A stretch of 53,520 nucleotides of DNA from assembly GCF_010548245.1 (NCBI RefSeq), contig NZ_JAAGLR010001020.1, forward strand, positions 1 through 53,520, given 5' to 3'. Every line of letters starts with the position of its first letter. Within the stretch, counting starts at the first letter, position 1. Made by a program: the position numbers and the translations under genes. Positions 16,564 through 30,586 of the stretch are shown piece by piece. Source of the stretch: Streptomyces sp. SID11385 (GTDB lineage Bacteria > Actinomycetota > Actinomycetes > Streptomycetales > Streptomycetaceae). Below the pieces are notes generated by a model. The model saw only the letters and a program-made list of their open reading frames with translations, ran no database searches and was not told the origin of the DNA.

Positions 16564-18342
16564 TCAGATCCAGGAATTGAGCCACATCCGGTCGTGCCAG
16601 GACCCGTAGGGAATCGCCGTGCCCGTGTAGAGGGGCCAGAAATACACGAAGTTCCACGCGATGAGGAGGAAAAGCACGCCCGCCGCCGTCGCCCCGACCG
16701 TCCTGCGTCGCTCCGTGGCCCCCGCCGGGCCGAGCACGGCCCCGACGAGCATGGTCAGCGCGAGGCACAGGAAGGGCACGAAGACGACCGCGTAGAAGTA
16801 GAAGATCGTGCGCTCCTGGTAGTGGAGCCAGGGCAGCCAGCCGACGGCCACCGCGCCGAGGATCGCGCCCGCGCGCCAGTCGCGGCGGAAGACCCACCGC
16901 CACAGCACGTAGACGAGCGCGGCGCACGCCGCCCACCACAGCGCGGGCGTGCCGAGCGCGAGCACCTCGCGGGCGCAGTCGCCCGTCGTAGCGCGCGGGC
17001 AGCCGTCGCTGCCGGGCGGCGGGGACTCGTAGAAGTACGAGACGGGACGGCCGTCGACCATCCAGCTCCACGCGTTCGACTGGTAGCGGTGGCCGTCCGT
17101 GAGGCCGACGTGGAACTTGTAGACCTCGTGCTCGTAGTGCCACAGGCTGCGCAGCCAGTCGGGCAGCCAGGTGAAGTGGCCGCCCTGCCCGGCCGTCTTC
17201 GCCCAGTCGCGCAGGTAGCCGCCCTTGCCGTTGTCGGGCGAGGCGATCCAGGCGCTCCAGGAGGCCAGGTAGACGGCGAGGGCGACCGGGACGAGGGAGA
17301 GGAAGGCGAGAGGCGAGTCGCGCAGCAGCATGCCGCGCCAGGCACGCCCCGGGCGCGCGCCCGCGACCTTGCGCGCGCCGACGTCCCACAGCACCGTCAT
17401 GACGCCGAACGCGGCGAGTACGAAGAGCCCGTTCCACTTCGTGCCGAGAGCGAGACCGAGGCAGATCCCGGCGGCCCAGCGCCAGGGCCGCCAGCCGAGG
17501 AACGCGGTCTCGGCGACCGCGGCATCCGCCCGTACGATCCCGTCCGCGTCGACCGGGAGCGCGGCGAGCAGCCGGGCGCGGGCGCGGTCGCGGTCCAGGA
17601 GCAGGCAGCCGAAGGCGGCGAGCACGAAGAACATCAGCACGAGGTCGAGGAGCGCGGTGCGGCTCATCACGAGGTGCAGGCCGTCGATCGTGAGCAGCGC
17701 GCCCGCGAAGCAGCCGAGGAACGTCGAGCGGAACATGCGCCGCCCGATCCGGCACAGCATCCACACGGACGCGGTGCCGAGCACGGCCGTCATGAAGCGC
17801 CAGCCGAAGGGCGTGAGGCCGAAGAGCCACTCGCCGATCCCGATGACGTACTTGCCGACCGGCGGGTGCACGACGTACGCGGCCTGCGTCGGGATGTCGA
17901 CCGTGGACGGGTCGGCGAGGATCTGCTTGTTGGCCTGCTCGCCCCAGCTCACCTCGTAGCCGCGGTGGATGAGCGCCCAGGCGTCCTTCGCGTAGTACGT
18001 CTCGTCGAATATCACCGCCTTCGGCGAGCCGAGGTGCCAGAAACGGGTGACCCCGGCGACGAGCGTGATCAGCAGCGGGCCGAGCCAGCTCGCGGAGCGC
18101 ACGAGGAAGGCGGAGAGGCGGTACGGGAGACCGATCGCCGTCCACAGCCCCGGGTCGGCGGGCCCCGCCCACGGCGGGTCGAGCCGCTCAGCGACGCTCG
18201 CCTCGCGGCGCCGGGGGACGTAGCCGAAGCGGCGCAGCCGCCGCTGCCAGGGCGGCGGGGCCTGGGGATCGGCGGCTTGCCCCTGGCTGGCCTCGGTCGA
18301 GGACGCGGTACTGGTCACCGGGTCATCGTAGGGAACGGTCAT
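16564..18342 (-). CDS. pmt: Dolichyl-/polyprenyl-phosphate-mannose--protein O-mannosyltransferase (Pmt)
   Basis: 592 residues from ATG 18342; GTG 18318 is an alternative, and neither has a clear ribosome site. After a Pro-rich N-tail come eleven or so helices. The catalytic Asp-Glu lies in VIFDETYYAKDAWALIHRGY in the first external loop, as in yeast PMTs and the GT39 family. WGEQANKQILADPSTVDIPT, VVHPPVGKYVIGIGEWLFGL, WRFMTAVLGTASVWMLCRIG and ALGTKWNGLFVLAAFG are further GT39 blocks. The C-terminus is a PMT_4TMC four-helix region. The enzyme transfers mannose from polyprenyl phosphate to Ser/Thr of exported proteins. It is divergent from rsmI, the usual arrangement in Streptomyces. Confidence 0.95.
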   Translation of the reverse strand: MTVPYDDPVTSTASSTEASQGQAADPQAPPPWQRRLRRFGYVPRRREASVAERLDPPWAGPADPGLWTAIGLPYRLSAFLVRSASWLGPLLITLVAGVTRFWHLGSPKAVIFDETYYAKDAWALIHRGYEVSWGEQANKQILADPSTVDIPTQAAYVVHPPVGKYVIGIGEWLFGLTPFGWRFMTAVLGTASVWMLCRIGRRMFRSTFLGCFAGALLTIDGLHLVMSRTALLDLVLMFFVLAAFGCLLLDRDRARARLLAALPVDADGIVRADAAVAETAFLGWRPWRWAAGICLGLALGTKWNGLFVLAAFGVMTVLWDVGARKVAGARPGRAWRGMLLRDSPLAFLSLVPVALAVYLASWSAWIASPDNGKGGYLRDWAKTAGQGGHFTWLPDWLRSLWHYEHEVYKFHVGLTDGHRYQSNAWSWMVDGRPVSYFYESPPPGSDGCPRATTGDCAREVLALGTPALWWAACAALVYVLWRWVFRRDWRAGAILGAVAVGWLPWLHYQERTIFYFYAVVFVPFLCLALTMLVGAVLGPAGATERRRTVGATAAGVLFLLIAWNFVYFWPLYTGTAIPYGSWHDRMWLNSWI

Positions 18343-18496
18343 GTGGGCGGGAGCGAATGCTTCCCGTTCTCGCGGCCGGCGTCGCGGGGCTCCGCCCCTC
18401 ACCCCGCTCCTCAATCTCCCCCAGCCTCCGGCCGGGAGGTCCCCCCGGAGGGGCTTGATTTTCGGGCCGGTGCGGGTGGGGCGTCATCATGGTGGG

Positions 18497-19396
18497 GTGA
18501 CTTCCGAGACCTCCCCCGCCCCGTCCGCCGCCCCTGCCTCCGCCGGGCTGCTCGTCCTCGCCGGTACCCCCATCGGGGACGTGGCGGACGCGCCGCCCCG
18601 GCTCGCCCGCGAGCTGGAGACGGCCGACATCGTGGCGGCCGAGGACACGCGGCGGCTGCGGCGGCTCACGCAGGCGCTCGGGGTGCGGGTGGGGGGCCGG
18701 GTCGTGTCGTACTTCGAGGGCAACGAGGCGGCCCGTACGCTGGAACTCGCCGACGCGCTCGCGGGCGGCGCGCGGGTGCTGCTCGTCACGGACGCCGGGA
18801 TGCCCTCGGTCTCCGACCCGGGCTACCGGCTGGTCGCGGCGGCGGTGGAGCGCGACGTCCGCGTCACGGCCGTGCCGGGGCCCTCCGCCGTGCTCACCGC
18901 GCTCGCCGTGTCGGGGCTCCCCGTCGACCGCTTCTGCTTCGAGGGCTTCCTGCCGCGCAAGGCGGGCGAACGCCGCGCGCGCCTGACCGAGGTCGCCGAG
19001 GAGCGCCGCACCCTCGTCTACTTCGAGGCCCCGCACCGCATCGACGACACCCTCGCCGCGATGGCGGAGGTCTTCGGCGCCGGGCGCCGCGCTGCCGTGT
19101 GCCGCGAACTGACGAAGACGTACGAGGAAGTGCGGCGCGGCCCGCTCGCGGAGCTGGCTGCGTGGGCGGCGGAGGGCGTACGGGGCGAGATCACGGTCGT
19201 CGTCGAGGGCGCCCCGGAGCCGGACCCGGCCGGTCTGGACGCGGCCGAGCTGGTGCGCAGGGTGCGGGTGCGGGAGGAGGCGGGGGAGCGGCGCAAGGAG
19301 GCCATCGCGGCGGTGGCGGCGGAGGCGGGGCTGCCGAAGCGGGAGGTGTTCGACGCGGTGGTGGCGGCGAAGAACGCGGAGAAGGGCGGGGCCTGA
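18497..19396 (+). CDS. rsmI: 16S rRNA (cytidine-1402-2'-O)-methyltransferase RsmI
   Basis: 299 residues. Tetrapyrrole-methylase-fold motifs in order: LLVLAGTPIGDVADAPPRLA, IVAAEDTRRLRRLTQALGV, LLVTDAGMPSVSDPGYRLVA, VPGPSAVLTALAVSGLP, FCFEGFLPRKAGERRARL and LVYFEAPHRIDDTLAAM, then CRELTKTYEEVRRGPL. The enzyme 2'-O-methylates C1402 of 16S rRNA with S-adenosylmethionine. GTG 18497 is preceded by GGTGGG, which is a weak ribosome site. The 154 bp shared with the divergent pmt gene probably hold both promoters; I could not assign them. Confidence 0.95.
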   Translation: MTSETSPAPSAAPASAGLLVLAGTPIGDVADAPPRLARELETADIVAAEDTRRLRRLTQALGVRVGGRVVSYFEGNEAARTLELADALAGGARVLLVTDAGMPSVSDPGYRLVAAAVERDVRVTAVPGPSAVLTALAVSGLPVDRFCFEGFLPRKAGERRARLTEVAEERRTLVYFEAPHRIDDTLAAMAEVFGAGRRAAVCRELTKTYEEVRRGPLAELAAWAAEGVRGEITVVVEGAPEPDPAGLDAAELVRRVRVREEAGERRKEAIAAVAAEAGLPKREVFDAVVAAKNAEKGGA

Positions 19397-19600
19397 GGCG
19401 GGGCCCGCGGCGGGGCGTGGGGCGGGGCGGGGCGGGGCGTGGCGCGGCTTGCGGCGGACCGTGGGCGCCGCGCGGCACGTCACCGTTTCCTCGCGCCAAA
19501 CGCGGGCAAAGTGTCCCGGGCTTTCGGCAAAGTCCGGGTCGCGGTGAAGGGCCCGAAGTGCACGGGTTCGCCAAATCCGGTCCAACGTTCGGCAGCCCCC

Positions 19601-19864
19601 ATGGTGCGGGCCGCCGGGCGGGCGCGGGTGCGGGGCGTCGTCACGACGCACTGGGCGGGGCGCGTACGGGCGGGGGAGTCGGCGCGGGTGCGGGAGGCGG
19701 GGGTCGCGGCGCAGAGCGTGGACGTGTGGCTCGACGGGCGCGGACGGCTCGTGAAGCGGGTCGAGTCGGGGCGCGGGAAGGCGGGACTGGTGCGGGTCAC
19801 GACGTACTGGAGCGGGTTCGGGACGGCGGTGGAGGTGCCCGAGGTGCCGGGTGGGCGGAACTGA
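19601..19864 (+). pseudogene. Decayed, N-terminally truncated copy of an LppX/LprG-like lipoprotein
   Basis: The frame reads MVRAAGRARVRGVVTTHWAG, then VAAQSVDVWLDGRGRLVKRV and LVRVTTYWSGFGTAVEVPEV. This matches, in order, the C-terminal part of the next gene: [48 protein letters not shown]. The signal peptide, lipobox and N-terminal two thirds are missing, and no ribosome site is present. The open frame extends upstream to 19439, but that part is not similar to anything I recognise. I read it as a remnant of a tandem paralogue. The 550 bp between rsmI and the intact lipoprotein hold nothing else clear. Confidence 0.65.
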
Positions 19865-19946
19865 ATCGGGTGCGGGAGTGTCCTACCCCTCGGGTAAAGT
19901 GCGGCAAAAATCGGGGGCACGCACAGTGTCGGCATGGGGTGGGGAA

Positions 19947-20894
19947 ATGAACAGGACAGCTTGGAGCCGGGGGCGTACGGGGCGCGTCGTGGGCGCGGCG
20001 ATCACGGTGGCGCTCCTGGGCGGGGCGGCGACGGCTTGTGGCGGGGACGACGACAAGAAGAGCGACGCGCAGCCGGCGGCGGAGAAGTCGGCGCCCGCGA
20101 AGAGTGGTCTCACGCCCGCCGCGGCGATCAAGGAGGCCGTCGGCAAGAGCGGGAAGCTGACGTCCTTCCGGTACACGATGGACGTCAAGGTGCCCGGCGA
20201 GGAGACGATGCAGGGCGAGGCGGCCATGAGCGTCGACCCGCGGGCCCTGTCCATCACGATGGAGCAGGACGGCCAGCCGGTCGAGTTCCGCGTGGTCGGG
20301 AACTCGATCTACATCAACGGCGGGCCCGAGGCGAAGATCGAGGGCAAGCACTGGATGGCGCTGCCCATGGAGGAGCTGAACGAGGCCGCCAAGGACATCC
20401 CCGTGGGCGGCTCCGCGGCGACCTTCGCCGAGCAGAGCCCCGCCGACCAGACCGGCATGCTGCTGGGCTCCGAGGACGTCAAGAAGGTCGGTACGGAGAA
20501 GATCGACGGCGTCGAGACGACCCACTACCAGGGCACCGTCTCGCTCGACGAACTGACCAAGTCCTCGGCCCTCGACAAGGCGCAGCAGGACGAGGCGGTC
20601 AAGCAGTTCAAGGCCCTCGGGATCAAGAACGATCTGACGATGGACCTGTACCTGGACGCCGACCAGCTCACCAAGCGCATGCGCATGCAGTCGAAGACGT
20701 CCACGGGCGACCTCGACATGACCATCACCTTCAAGGACTACAACAAGCCCGTCACGGTGAAGAAGCCGGCCGCTTCGGACACCGCGGACTTCGGGAAGAT
20801 GATGGAACAGCTCAAGGGGCTCGGGGACGACGCGGGCGCCGAGATGAGCGACGAGGACATGAAGGACCTGGAGGACGCGCTCGGCGACATGTGA
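19947..20894 (+). CDS. LppX_LprG-type lipoprotein preceding rplJ
   Basis: 315 residues. A signal peptide with hydrophobic [17 protein letters not shown] ends at a lipobox-type cysteine ([11 protein letters not shown]). The mature part has the LppX/LprG two-half layout: [72 protein letters not shown] and a closing VTVKKP, then an acidic tail. Such proteins form a hydrophobic cavity that carries lipids or glycolipids at the membrane surface. A lipoprotein at this position just before rplJ is usual in Streptomyces. The rplJ promoter and leader lie downstream, so it is transcribed separately. Confidence 0.88.
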   Translation: MNRTAWSRGRTGRVVGAAITVALLGGAATACGGDDDKKSDAQPAAEKSAPAKSGLTPAAAIKEAVGKSGKLTSFRYTMDVKVPGEETMQGEAAMSVDPRALSITMEQDGQPVEFRVVGNSIYINGGPEAKIEGKHWMALPMEELNEAAKDIPVGGSAATFAEQSPADQTGMLLGSEDVKKVGTEKIDGVETTHYQGTVSLDELTKSSALDKAQQDEAVKQFKALGIKNDLTMDLYLDADQLTKRMRMQSKTSTGDLDMTITFKDYNKPVTVKKPAASDTADFGKMMEQLKGLGDDAGAEMSDEDMKDLEDALGDM

Positions 20895-20929
20895 GCGCGA
20901 GCGGTTCCGCGGGCCCGTCCCGGGGCGAT

Positions 20930-20959
20930 TTGCTCCGGGCGGGTCCGCTCCCGTACTCT
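20930..20959 (+). promoter_or_regulatory. Probable promoter of the rplJ-rplL operon
   Basis: TTGCTC at 20930-20935 and TACTCT at 20954-20959 are separated by 18 bp, a reasonable vegetative sigma promoter. The expected transcript start lies at about 20966, just before the conserved L10 leader. Confidence 0.55.
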
Positions 20960-20965
20960 CCCTTT

Positions 20966-21125
20966 CGTAGCCGAAGACCGCTGGTCGCCCCTGTGCCGCA
21001 AGGCGCGGTGGCCGAAGGACTCGCAGATACGCGAGCGACCCGCGCAGGTGCGAATGAGGACCGCAGCTCCCGGACGTCCAGTCCGGTCGAGCCACGCCCC
21101 GAGCGCCCTGCGCCGGGGCGTTTCG
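20966..21125 (+). promoter_or_regulatory. Ribosomal protein L10 leader (autoregulatory mRNA structure)
   Basis: The 332-bp gap before rplJ carries the hallmarks of the actinobacterial L10 leader: AGCCGAAGACCGCTGGTCGC at 20970-20989, GGCCGAAGGACTCGC, and AGGACCGCAGCTCCCGGACG further on. These allow formation of the kink-turn bound by L10(L12)4. It ends in a GC hairpin (CGCCCCG at 21095-21101 with CGGGGCG at 21114-21120) followed by TTTCGTTT, which looks like an attenuator. Binding of excess L10-L7/L12 to this structure represses expression of rplJ-rplL. Confidence 0.8.
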
Positions 21126-21226
21126 TTTGTTCTCCACTCTCCTTCCGAGCCCGGTGGTCCACGGCTCGTCTGCGGCTGATCGCGAGGTCAGTCGAAGCTC
21201 ATCACCCCGGAAGGAGGCCGAGGCAC

Positions 21227-21757
21227 ATGGCGACCGCTGACAAGGTCGATGCCGTTGAGGAGATCACGGAGAAGCTCCGTAACTCCAACGCTGCCGTCGT
21301 TACCGCGTACACGGGTCTGTCCGTCGCGCAGCTCAAGCAGCTGCGCCGTTCTCTCGGCGAGAACGCTCAGTACCGTGTGGTGAAGAACACGCTGACCAAG
21401 ATCGCGGCCAAGGAGGCCGGGTTCTCGGAGCTGGACGAGCACCTCAAGGGCTCGACGGCCGTCGCTTTCGTCACCGGTGACCCGGTCGAGGCGGCGAAGG
21501 GTCTCCGTGACTTCGCCAAGGACAACCCCGCGCTTGTCATCAAGGGCGGTGTTCTCGACGGCAAGGCGCTCTCCGCCGACGAGATCAAGAAGCTTGCGGA
21601 CCTCGAGTCCCGCGAGGTTCTGCTGGCCAAGCTGGCGGGCGCCATGAAGGGCAAGCAGTCGCAGGCTGCCGCGCTCTTCCAGGCGCTTCCCTCGAAGTTC
21701 GTCCGCACCGCGGAGGCGCTTCGTGCCAAGAAGGCCGAGCAGGGCGGTGCCGAGTAA
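21227..21757 (+). CDS. rplJ: 50S ribosomal protein L10
   Basis: 176 residues, starting [20 protein letters not shown] after the ribosome site [46 protein letters not shown] and [20 protein letters not shown] are canonical L10. The C-terminal helix that holds L7/L12 dimers is [20 protein letters not shown] onwards. Codon use is visibly less GC-biased at third positions than the neighbours, for example CGT, GTT and GCT, as expected for a highly expressed gene. Confidence 0.98.
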   Translation: MATADKVDAVEEITEKLRNSNAAVVTAYTGLSVAQLKQLRRSLGENAQYRVVKNTLTKIAAKEAGFSELDEHLKGSTAVAFVTGDPVEAAKGLRDFAKDNPALVIKGGVLDGKALSADEIKKLADLESREVLLAKLAGAMKGKQSQAAALFQALPSKFVRTAEALRAKKAEQGGAE

Positions 21758-21871
21758 TTCGGCTCGTTTTCTGACCCGAGCCCGCTGAGCGGGCAGAGGT
21801 CGACGCGGGCCGTACGTACGCCCGCCGACATGTACATCCGGCACCAGCCGAAGAGTGGAAGGACCGCCATC

Positions 21872-22255
21872 ATGGCGAAGCTCAGCCAGGAAGAACTCCT
21901 CGCCCAGTTCGAGGAGCTGACCCTCATCGAGCTCTCCGAGTTCGTGAAGGCCTTCGAGGAGAAGTTCGACGTCACCGCCGCCGCGCCCGTCGCCGCCGCT
22001 GTCGCGGGCCCGGGTGCCCCGGCCGCCGAGGCCGCCGAGGAGCAGGACGAGTTCGACGTCATCCTCACGGGCGCCGGCGACAAGAAGATCCAGGTCATCA
22101 AGGTCGTGCGTGAGCTGACCTCGCTGGGTCTGAAGGAGGCCAAGGACCTCGTCGACGGCACCCCGAAGCCCGTCCTGGAGAAGGTCGACAAGGCCGCCGC
22201 CGACAAGGCCGCCGAGTCCCTCAAGGGCGCCGGCGCCTCGGTCGAGGTCAAGTGA
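21872..22255 (+). CDS. rplL: 50S ribosomal protein L7/L12
   Basis: 127 residues. The N-terminal dimerisation helices are [20 protein letters not shown], followed by an Ala/Pro/Gly hinge [20 protein letters not shown] and the globular factor-binding domain [39 protein letters not shown]. It forms the ribosome stalk recruiting EF-Tu and EF-G. It is preceded by GGAAGGACC and lies 114 bp after rplJ in the same transcript. Confidence 0.98.
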   Translation: MAKLSQEELLAQFEELTLIELSEFVKAFEEKFDVTAAAPVAAAVAGPGAPAAEAAEEQDEFDVILTGAGDKKIQVIKVVRELTSLGLKEAKDLVDGTPKPVLEKVDKAAADKAAESLKGAGASVEVK

Positions 22256-22407
22256 TTCGAGGTCCGCGAGGACCTTTCGTACGCGCCCTGTGCGCGGCCC
22301 TGAGGGGCCCGCACGGGCACGTACGTACGAAGGCTGCCCCGGCCGGATGACGGCCGTGGCAACCTCTCCACGACGTTTTCACCCTGGGGTGTAACGCCGA
22401 GGGGCTG

Positions 22408-22440
22408 AAGGGCGATCACCCAACCGGGTGGTCGCCCTTT
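22408..22440 (+). terminator. Terminator after rplL
   Basis: AAGGGCGATCACCC, loop AACC, and GGGTGGTCGCCCTT form a 14-bp stem with a single wobble pair, followed by TTGGCGTT. In many bacteria some readthrough from rplJL into rpoBC occurs here; the hairpin and the separate rpoB promoter point to partly independent control. Confidence 0.85.
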
Positions 22441-22739
22441 GGCGTTGCCGTGGCGGGTGCTGCGGGCGTTCCGCCCCTGCGGGTAGGGTGATCTTCGTTG
22501 TGCGCCCGGTCCCGGGCCCCGGCCTCCTGTGGTCCCCACGGCGGCCGAGCGGCGGGACGCGGGGGCCTTGACGAACGGCACGCAGCGCGCAATTCTCAGG
22601 ACGCGTCGTCACAACGATCCTCAATCCGAGGCATGGATCGGTGGCGGAGAGGGCAGTATCGGAGTGCGTCGCCAGGCGCACGGAACGCGCAGGAGTTGTG
22701 ATCAGCGAGAGTCTCGCGCATCCGGGAGTAAACCCGGAC

Positions 22740-22768
22740 TGGACATCAGTGGGCCATATGGCTACACT
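22740..22768 (+). promoter_or_regulatory. rpoB promoter
   Basis: TGGACA at 22740-22745, a 17-bp spacer and TACACT at 22763-22768 form a good HrdB-type promoter about 165 bp before rpoB. A weaker candidate, TTGACG-17-AATTCT at 22568-22596, lies upstream. The rest of the 676-bp gap (22256-22931) has the terminator at 22408 and a long untranslated leader with no gene I can support. Confidence 0.7.
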
Positions 22769-22931
22769 GTCCCTTTGCGCTGCCTGTTAGCTGCCTCCTG
22801 CCCGTCACCAGGGGCATCCCCGAGCCGAGCACCGATCGAAGAAACAGGCCCTGACCAGGGCTTTCACTCGGTGCGTCCAGCCCGGGACCGGTACGCGCGT
22901 AGTGAGTCCGAGCCCTCGGAAGGACCCCCTC

Positions 22932-25900
22932 TTGGCCGCCTCGCGCACTGCCTCGACCGCACAAACGAACAACGGTGCCAGCACCGCCCCGCTGCGCATT
23001 TCTTTCGCAAAGATCCGGGAGCCCCTTGAGGTTCCCAACCTGCTCGCCCTTCAGACCGAGAGCTTCGACTGGCTGCTCGGCAACGACGCCTGGAAGTCCC
23101 GCGTCGAGGCGGCCCTCGCGGGCGGCATGTCCGTCCCCACCAAGTCCGGTCTGGAGGAGATCTTCGAGGAGATCTCGCCGATCGAGGACTTCTCCGGGTC
23201 GATGTCGCTGACGTTCCGTGACCACCGCTTCGAGCCGCCGAAGAACTCCATCGACGAGTGCAAGGACCGCGACTTCACGTACGCGGCGCCGCTCTTCGTC
23301 ACCGCCGAGTTCACCAACAACGAGACCGGCGAGATCAAGTCCCAGACGGTCTTCATGGGCGACTTCCCGCTCATGACCAACAAGGGCACCTTCGTCATCA
23401 ACGGCACCGAGCGTGTCGTGGTCTCCCAGCTGGTCCGCTCGCCGGGCGTCTACTTCGATTCCTCGATCGACAAGACCTCCGACAAGGACATCTACTCCGC
23501 CAAGATCATCCCCTCCCGGGGTGCCTGGCTGGAGATGGAGATCGACAAGCGCGACATGGTCGGTGTCCGCATCGACCGCAAGCGCAAGCAGTCGGTGACC
23601 GTACTGCTCAAGGCGCTCGGCTGGACGACCGAGCAGATCCTTGAGGAGTTCGGCCAGTACGAGTCGATGCGCGCCACCCTGGAGAAGGACCACACCCAGG
23701 GCCAGGACGACGCGCTCCTCGACATCTACCGCAAGCTGCGCCCGGGCGAGCCGCCCACCCGTGAGGCCGCCCAGAACCTGCTGGAGAACCTCTACTTCAA
23801 CCCGAAGCGCTACGACCTCGCGAAGGTCGGCCGCTACAAGGTCAACAAGAAGCTCGGTTCGGAAGCGCCGCTGGACGCCGGCGTGCTCACCACCGACGAC
23901 ATCCTCGCCACGATCAAGTACCTCGTGCAGCTGCACGCGGGCGAGACCGAGGCGGCCGTCGGTGACGAGGGCAAGACGATCGTCGTCGAGACCGACGACA
24001 TCGACCACTTCGGCAACCGCCGCCTGCGCAACGTGGGCGAGCTGATCCAGAACCAGGTCCGCACGGGTCTCGCCCGTATGGAGCGCGTCGTGCGCGAGCG
24101 CATGACGACCCAGGACGTCGAGGCGATCACGCCGCAGACGCTCATCAACATCCGGCCGGTCGTCGCCTCCATCAAGGAGTTCTTCGGCACCAGCCAGCTG
24201 TCCCAGTTCATGGACCAGAACAACCCGCTGTCCGGGCTGACGCACAAGCGTCGTCTGTCCGCGCTCGGCCCGGGTGGTCTCTCCCGTGAGCGGGCCGGCT
24301 TCGAGGTCCGCGACGTGCACCCGTCCCACTACGGACGCATGTGCCCGATCGAGACCCCGGAAGGCCCGAACATCGGCCTGATCGGCTCGCTCGCCTCCTA
24401 CGGCCGCGTCAACGCCTTCGGCTTCGTCGAGACCCCGTACCGCAAGGTCGTCGAGGGTGTCGTCACCGACGACGTGGACTACCTGACGGCCGACGAGGAG
24501 GACCGCTTCGTCATCGCCCAGGCGAACGCGCCGCTCACCGACGACCTCCACTTCGAGGAGGCCCGCGTCCTGGTGCGCCGCCGCGGCGGCGAGGTCGACT
24601 ACGTCCCCGGGGACGATGTCGACTACATGGACGTCTCGCCGCGCCAGATGGTGTCCGTCGCGACCGCGATGATCCCGTTCCTGGAGCACGACGACGCCAA
24701 CCGTGCCCTCATGGGCGCGAACATGATGCGCCAGGCCGTACCGCTGATCAAGTCCGAGGCGCCCATCGTCGGCACCGGCATGGAGTACCGCTCCGCGACC
24801 GACGCCGGTGACGTGCTCAAGGCCGACAAGGACGGTGTGGTCCAGGAGGTCTCCGCGGACTACATCACGACCGCGAACGACGACGGCACGTACACCACGT
24901 ACCGCCTCGCGAAGTTCTCGCGCTCCAACCAGGGCACCTCGGTCAACCAGAAGGTGATCGTCAACGAGAACGACCGGGTCATCGTCGGCCAGGTCCTCGC
25001 GGACGGTCCCGCGACCGAGAACGGCGAGATGGCGCTCGGCAAGAACCTTCTTGTCGCCTTCATGCCGTGGGAGGGTCACAACTACGAGGACGCGATCATC
25101 CTGTCGCAGCGCCTCGTGCAGGACGACGTCCTCTCCTCGATCCACATCGAGGAGCACGAGGTCGACGCCCGTGACACCAAGCTCGGCCCCGAGGAGATCA
25201 CCCGGGACATCCCGAACGTCTCCGAGGAGGTCCTCGCCGACCTCGACGAGCGCGGCATCATCCGTATCGGTGCCGAGGTCATCGCCGGCGACATCCTCGT
25301 CGGCAAGGTCACGCCCAAGGGCGAGACCGAGCTGACCCCCGAGGAGCGCCTGCTGCGCGCGATCTTCGGCGAGAAGGCCCGTGAGGTCCGTGACACCTCG
25401 CTCAAGGTCCCGCACGGCGAGATCGGCAAGGTCATCGGCGTCCGCGTCTTCGACCGCGAGGAGGGCGACGAGCTTCCCCCGGGCGTGAACCAGCTGGTCC
25501 GCGTCTACGTCGCCCAGAAGCGCAAGATCACCGACGGTGACAAGCTCGCCGGGCGTCACGGCAACAAGGGCGTCATCTCCAAGATCCTCCCGATCGAGGA
25601 CATGCCCTTCCTCGAGGACGGCACCCCGGTCGACATCATCCTGAACCCGCTCGGCGTGCCCTCGCGCATGAACCCGGGCCAGGTCATGGAGGTCCACCTC
25701 GGCTGGCTCGCCAGCCAGGGCTGGGACGTGTCGCAGGTCCCCGAGCAGTGGGCGCAGCGCCTCCAGGCGATCAGCGCCGACCAGGTCGCCCCCGGCACCA
25801 ACGTCGCGACCCCGGTCTTCGACGGTGCCCGCGAGGACGAGCTGACCGGTCTGCTCCAGCACACCATCCCCAACCGGGACGGTGAGCGCATGGTGCAGCC

Positions 25901-26420
25901 CACCGGCAAGGCACGGCTCTTCGACGGCCGCTCCGGCGAGCCGTTCCCGGACCCGATCGCCCTCGGCTACATGTACATCCTCAAGCTCCACCACCTCGTG
26001 GACGACAAGCTCCACGCGCGCTCCACCGGCCCGTACTCGATGATCACGCAGCAGCCGCTGGGTGGTAAGGCGCAGTTCGGTGGCCAGCGCTTCGGTGAGA
26101 TGGAGGTGTGGGCGCTGGAAGCGTACGGCGCCGCCTACGCCCTCCAGGAGCTGCTGACGATCAAGTCCGACGACGTGACCGGCCGCGTGAAGGTCTACGA
26201 GGCCATCGTCAAGGGCGAGAACATCCCCGAGCCCGGCATTCCCGAGTCCTTCAAGGTGCTCATCAAGGAAATGCAGTCGCTCTGCCTGAACGTGGAGGTG
26301 CTGTCCTCGGACGGCATGTCCATCGAGATGCGTGACACGGACGAGGACGTCTTCCGTGCCGCGGAAGAGCTCGGTATCGACCTGTCCCGGCGCGAGCCGA
26401 GCAGCGTCGAAGAGGTCTGA
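22932..26420 (+). CDS. rpoB: RNA polymerase beta subunit
   Basis: 1162 residues from a TTG start at 22932 ([18 protein letters not shown]), chosen because GGAAGGA lies 7 nt upstream and the length fits streptomycete RpoB. The upstream GTG extension is not supported. The rifampicin region [20 protein letters not shown] and [20 protein letters not shown] carries the sensitive residues at the positions of E. coli D516, H526 and S531. Catalytic-core blocks [40 protein letters not shown] and [20 protein letters not shown] are intact. Together with rpoC it builds the active centre of RNA polymerase. Confidence 0.99.
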   Translation: MAASRTASTAQTNNGASTAPLRISFAKIREPLEVPNLLALQTESFDWLLGNDAWKSRVEAALAGGMSVPTKSGLEEIFEEISPIEDFSGSMSLTFRDHRFEPPKNSIDECKDRDFTYAAPLFVTAEFTNNETGEIKSQTVFMGDFPLMTNKGTFVINGTERVVVSQLVRSPGVYFDSSIDKTSDKDIYSAKIIPSRGAWLEMEIDKRDMVGVRIDRKRKQSVTVLLKALGWTTEQILEEFGQYESMRATLEKDHTQGQDDALLDIYRKLRPGEPPTREAAQNLLENLYFNPKRYDLAKVGRYKVNKKLGSEAPLDAGVLTTDDILATIKYLVQLHAGETEAAVGDEGKTIVVETDDIDHFGNRRLRNVGELIQNQVRTGLARMERVVRERMTTQDVEAITPQTLINIRPVVASIKEFFGTSQLSQFMDQNNPLSGLTHKRRLSALGPGGLSRERAGFEVRDVHPSHYGRMCPIETPEGPNIGLIGSLASYGRVNAFGFVETPYRKVVEGVVTDDVDYLTADEEDRFVIAQANAPLTDDLHFEEARVLVRRRGGEVDYVPGDDVDYMDVSPRQMVSVATAMIPFLEHDDANRALMGANMMRQAVPLIKSEAPIVGTGMEYRSATDAGDVLKADKDGVVQEVSADYITTANDDGTYTTYRLAKFSRSNQGTSVNQKVIVNENDRVIVGQVLADGPATENGEMALGKNLLVAFMPWEGHNYEDAIILSQRLVQDDVLSSIHIEEHEVDARDTKLGPEEITRDIPNVSEEVLADLDERGIIRIGAEVIAGDILVGKVTPKGETELTPEERLLRAIFGEKAREVRDTSLKVPHGEIGKVIGVRVFDREEGDELPPGVNQLVRVYVAQKRKITDGDKLAGRHGNKGVISKILPIEDMPFLEDGTPVDIILNPLGVPSRMNPGQVMEVHLGWLASQGWDVSQVPEQWAQRLQAISADQVAPGTNVATPVFDGAREDELTGLLQHTIPNRDGERMVQPTGKARLFDGRSGEPFPDPIALGYMYILKLHHLVDDKLHARSTGPYSMITQQPLGGKAQFGGQRFGEMEVWALEAYGAAYALQELLTIKSDDVTGRVKVYEAIVKGENIPEPGIPESFKVLIKEMQSLCLNVEVLSSDGMSIEMRDTDEDVFRAAEELGIDLSRREPSSVEEV

Positions 26421-26425
26421 CGGGC

Positions 26426-26475
26426 CCACCCGGTCCCGCCGGACACCCTGGGAGGGGTGCCGGCGGGCCGGGTGG
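26426..26475 (+). promoter_or_regulatory. Large hairpin in the rpoB-rpoC spacer
   Basis: The arms 26426-26448 and 26455-26475 pair along 21 bp (CCACCCGG, CCCGCCGG and CACCC with their complements), interrupted only by two single-base bulges. It lacks a T-tract. It may be an RNA processing or attenuation structure that sets the rpoB:rpoC message ratio; no promoter is evident in the 135-bp spacer. Confidence 0.65.
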
Positions 26476-26555
26476 TGACCCCAGCCCCGTACGACCGGGG
26501 CGCAGGACCCCGTACAGACCACCTTTGACACAACCCTGAGAGGGATTGACGCATA

Positions 26556-30470
<3,915 letters not shown>

Positions 30471-30490
30471 GACCTGCCGGTTGGTGTGAC

Positions 30491-30534
30491 AACGGCCGCC
30501 TCGCTCCCTTCGGGGATGCGGGGCGGCCGTTTTT
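30491..30534 (+). terminator. rpoBC operon terminator
   Basis: AACGGCCGCCTCGC pairs with GCGGGGCGGCCGTT (14 bp, one wobble), followed by TTTTTCG: a classical intrinsic terminator, here with a real T-tract. It also separates rpoC from the convergent minus-strand gene. Confidence 0.95.
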
Positions 30535-30586
30535 CGTGCGCGTCGGGGGGCTTTTCGGCGGGCCGGGGCGGGGCGTTTCCGGCGGC

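Noticed and set aside
16177..19950. A 1257-codon plus-strand frame across pmt and rsmI
   Set aside because: Antisense to pmt and out of frame with rsmI; the product is Arg/Glu/Gly-rich with no recognisable fold.
22568..22596. TTGACG-17-AATTCT as the main rpoB promoter
   Set aside because: The -10 is poor compared with TGGACA-17-TACACT at 22740-22768; at best a minor upstream promoter.
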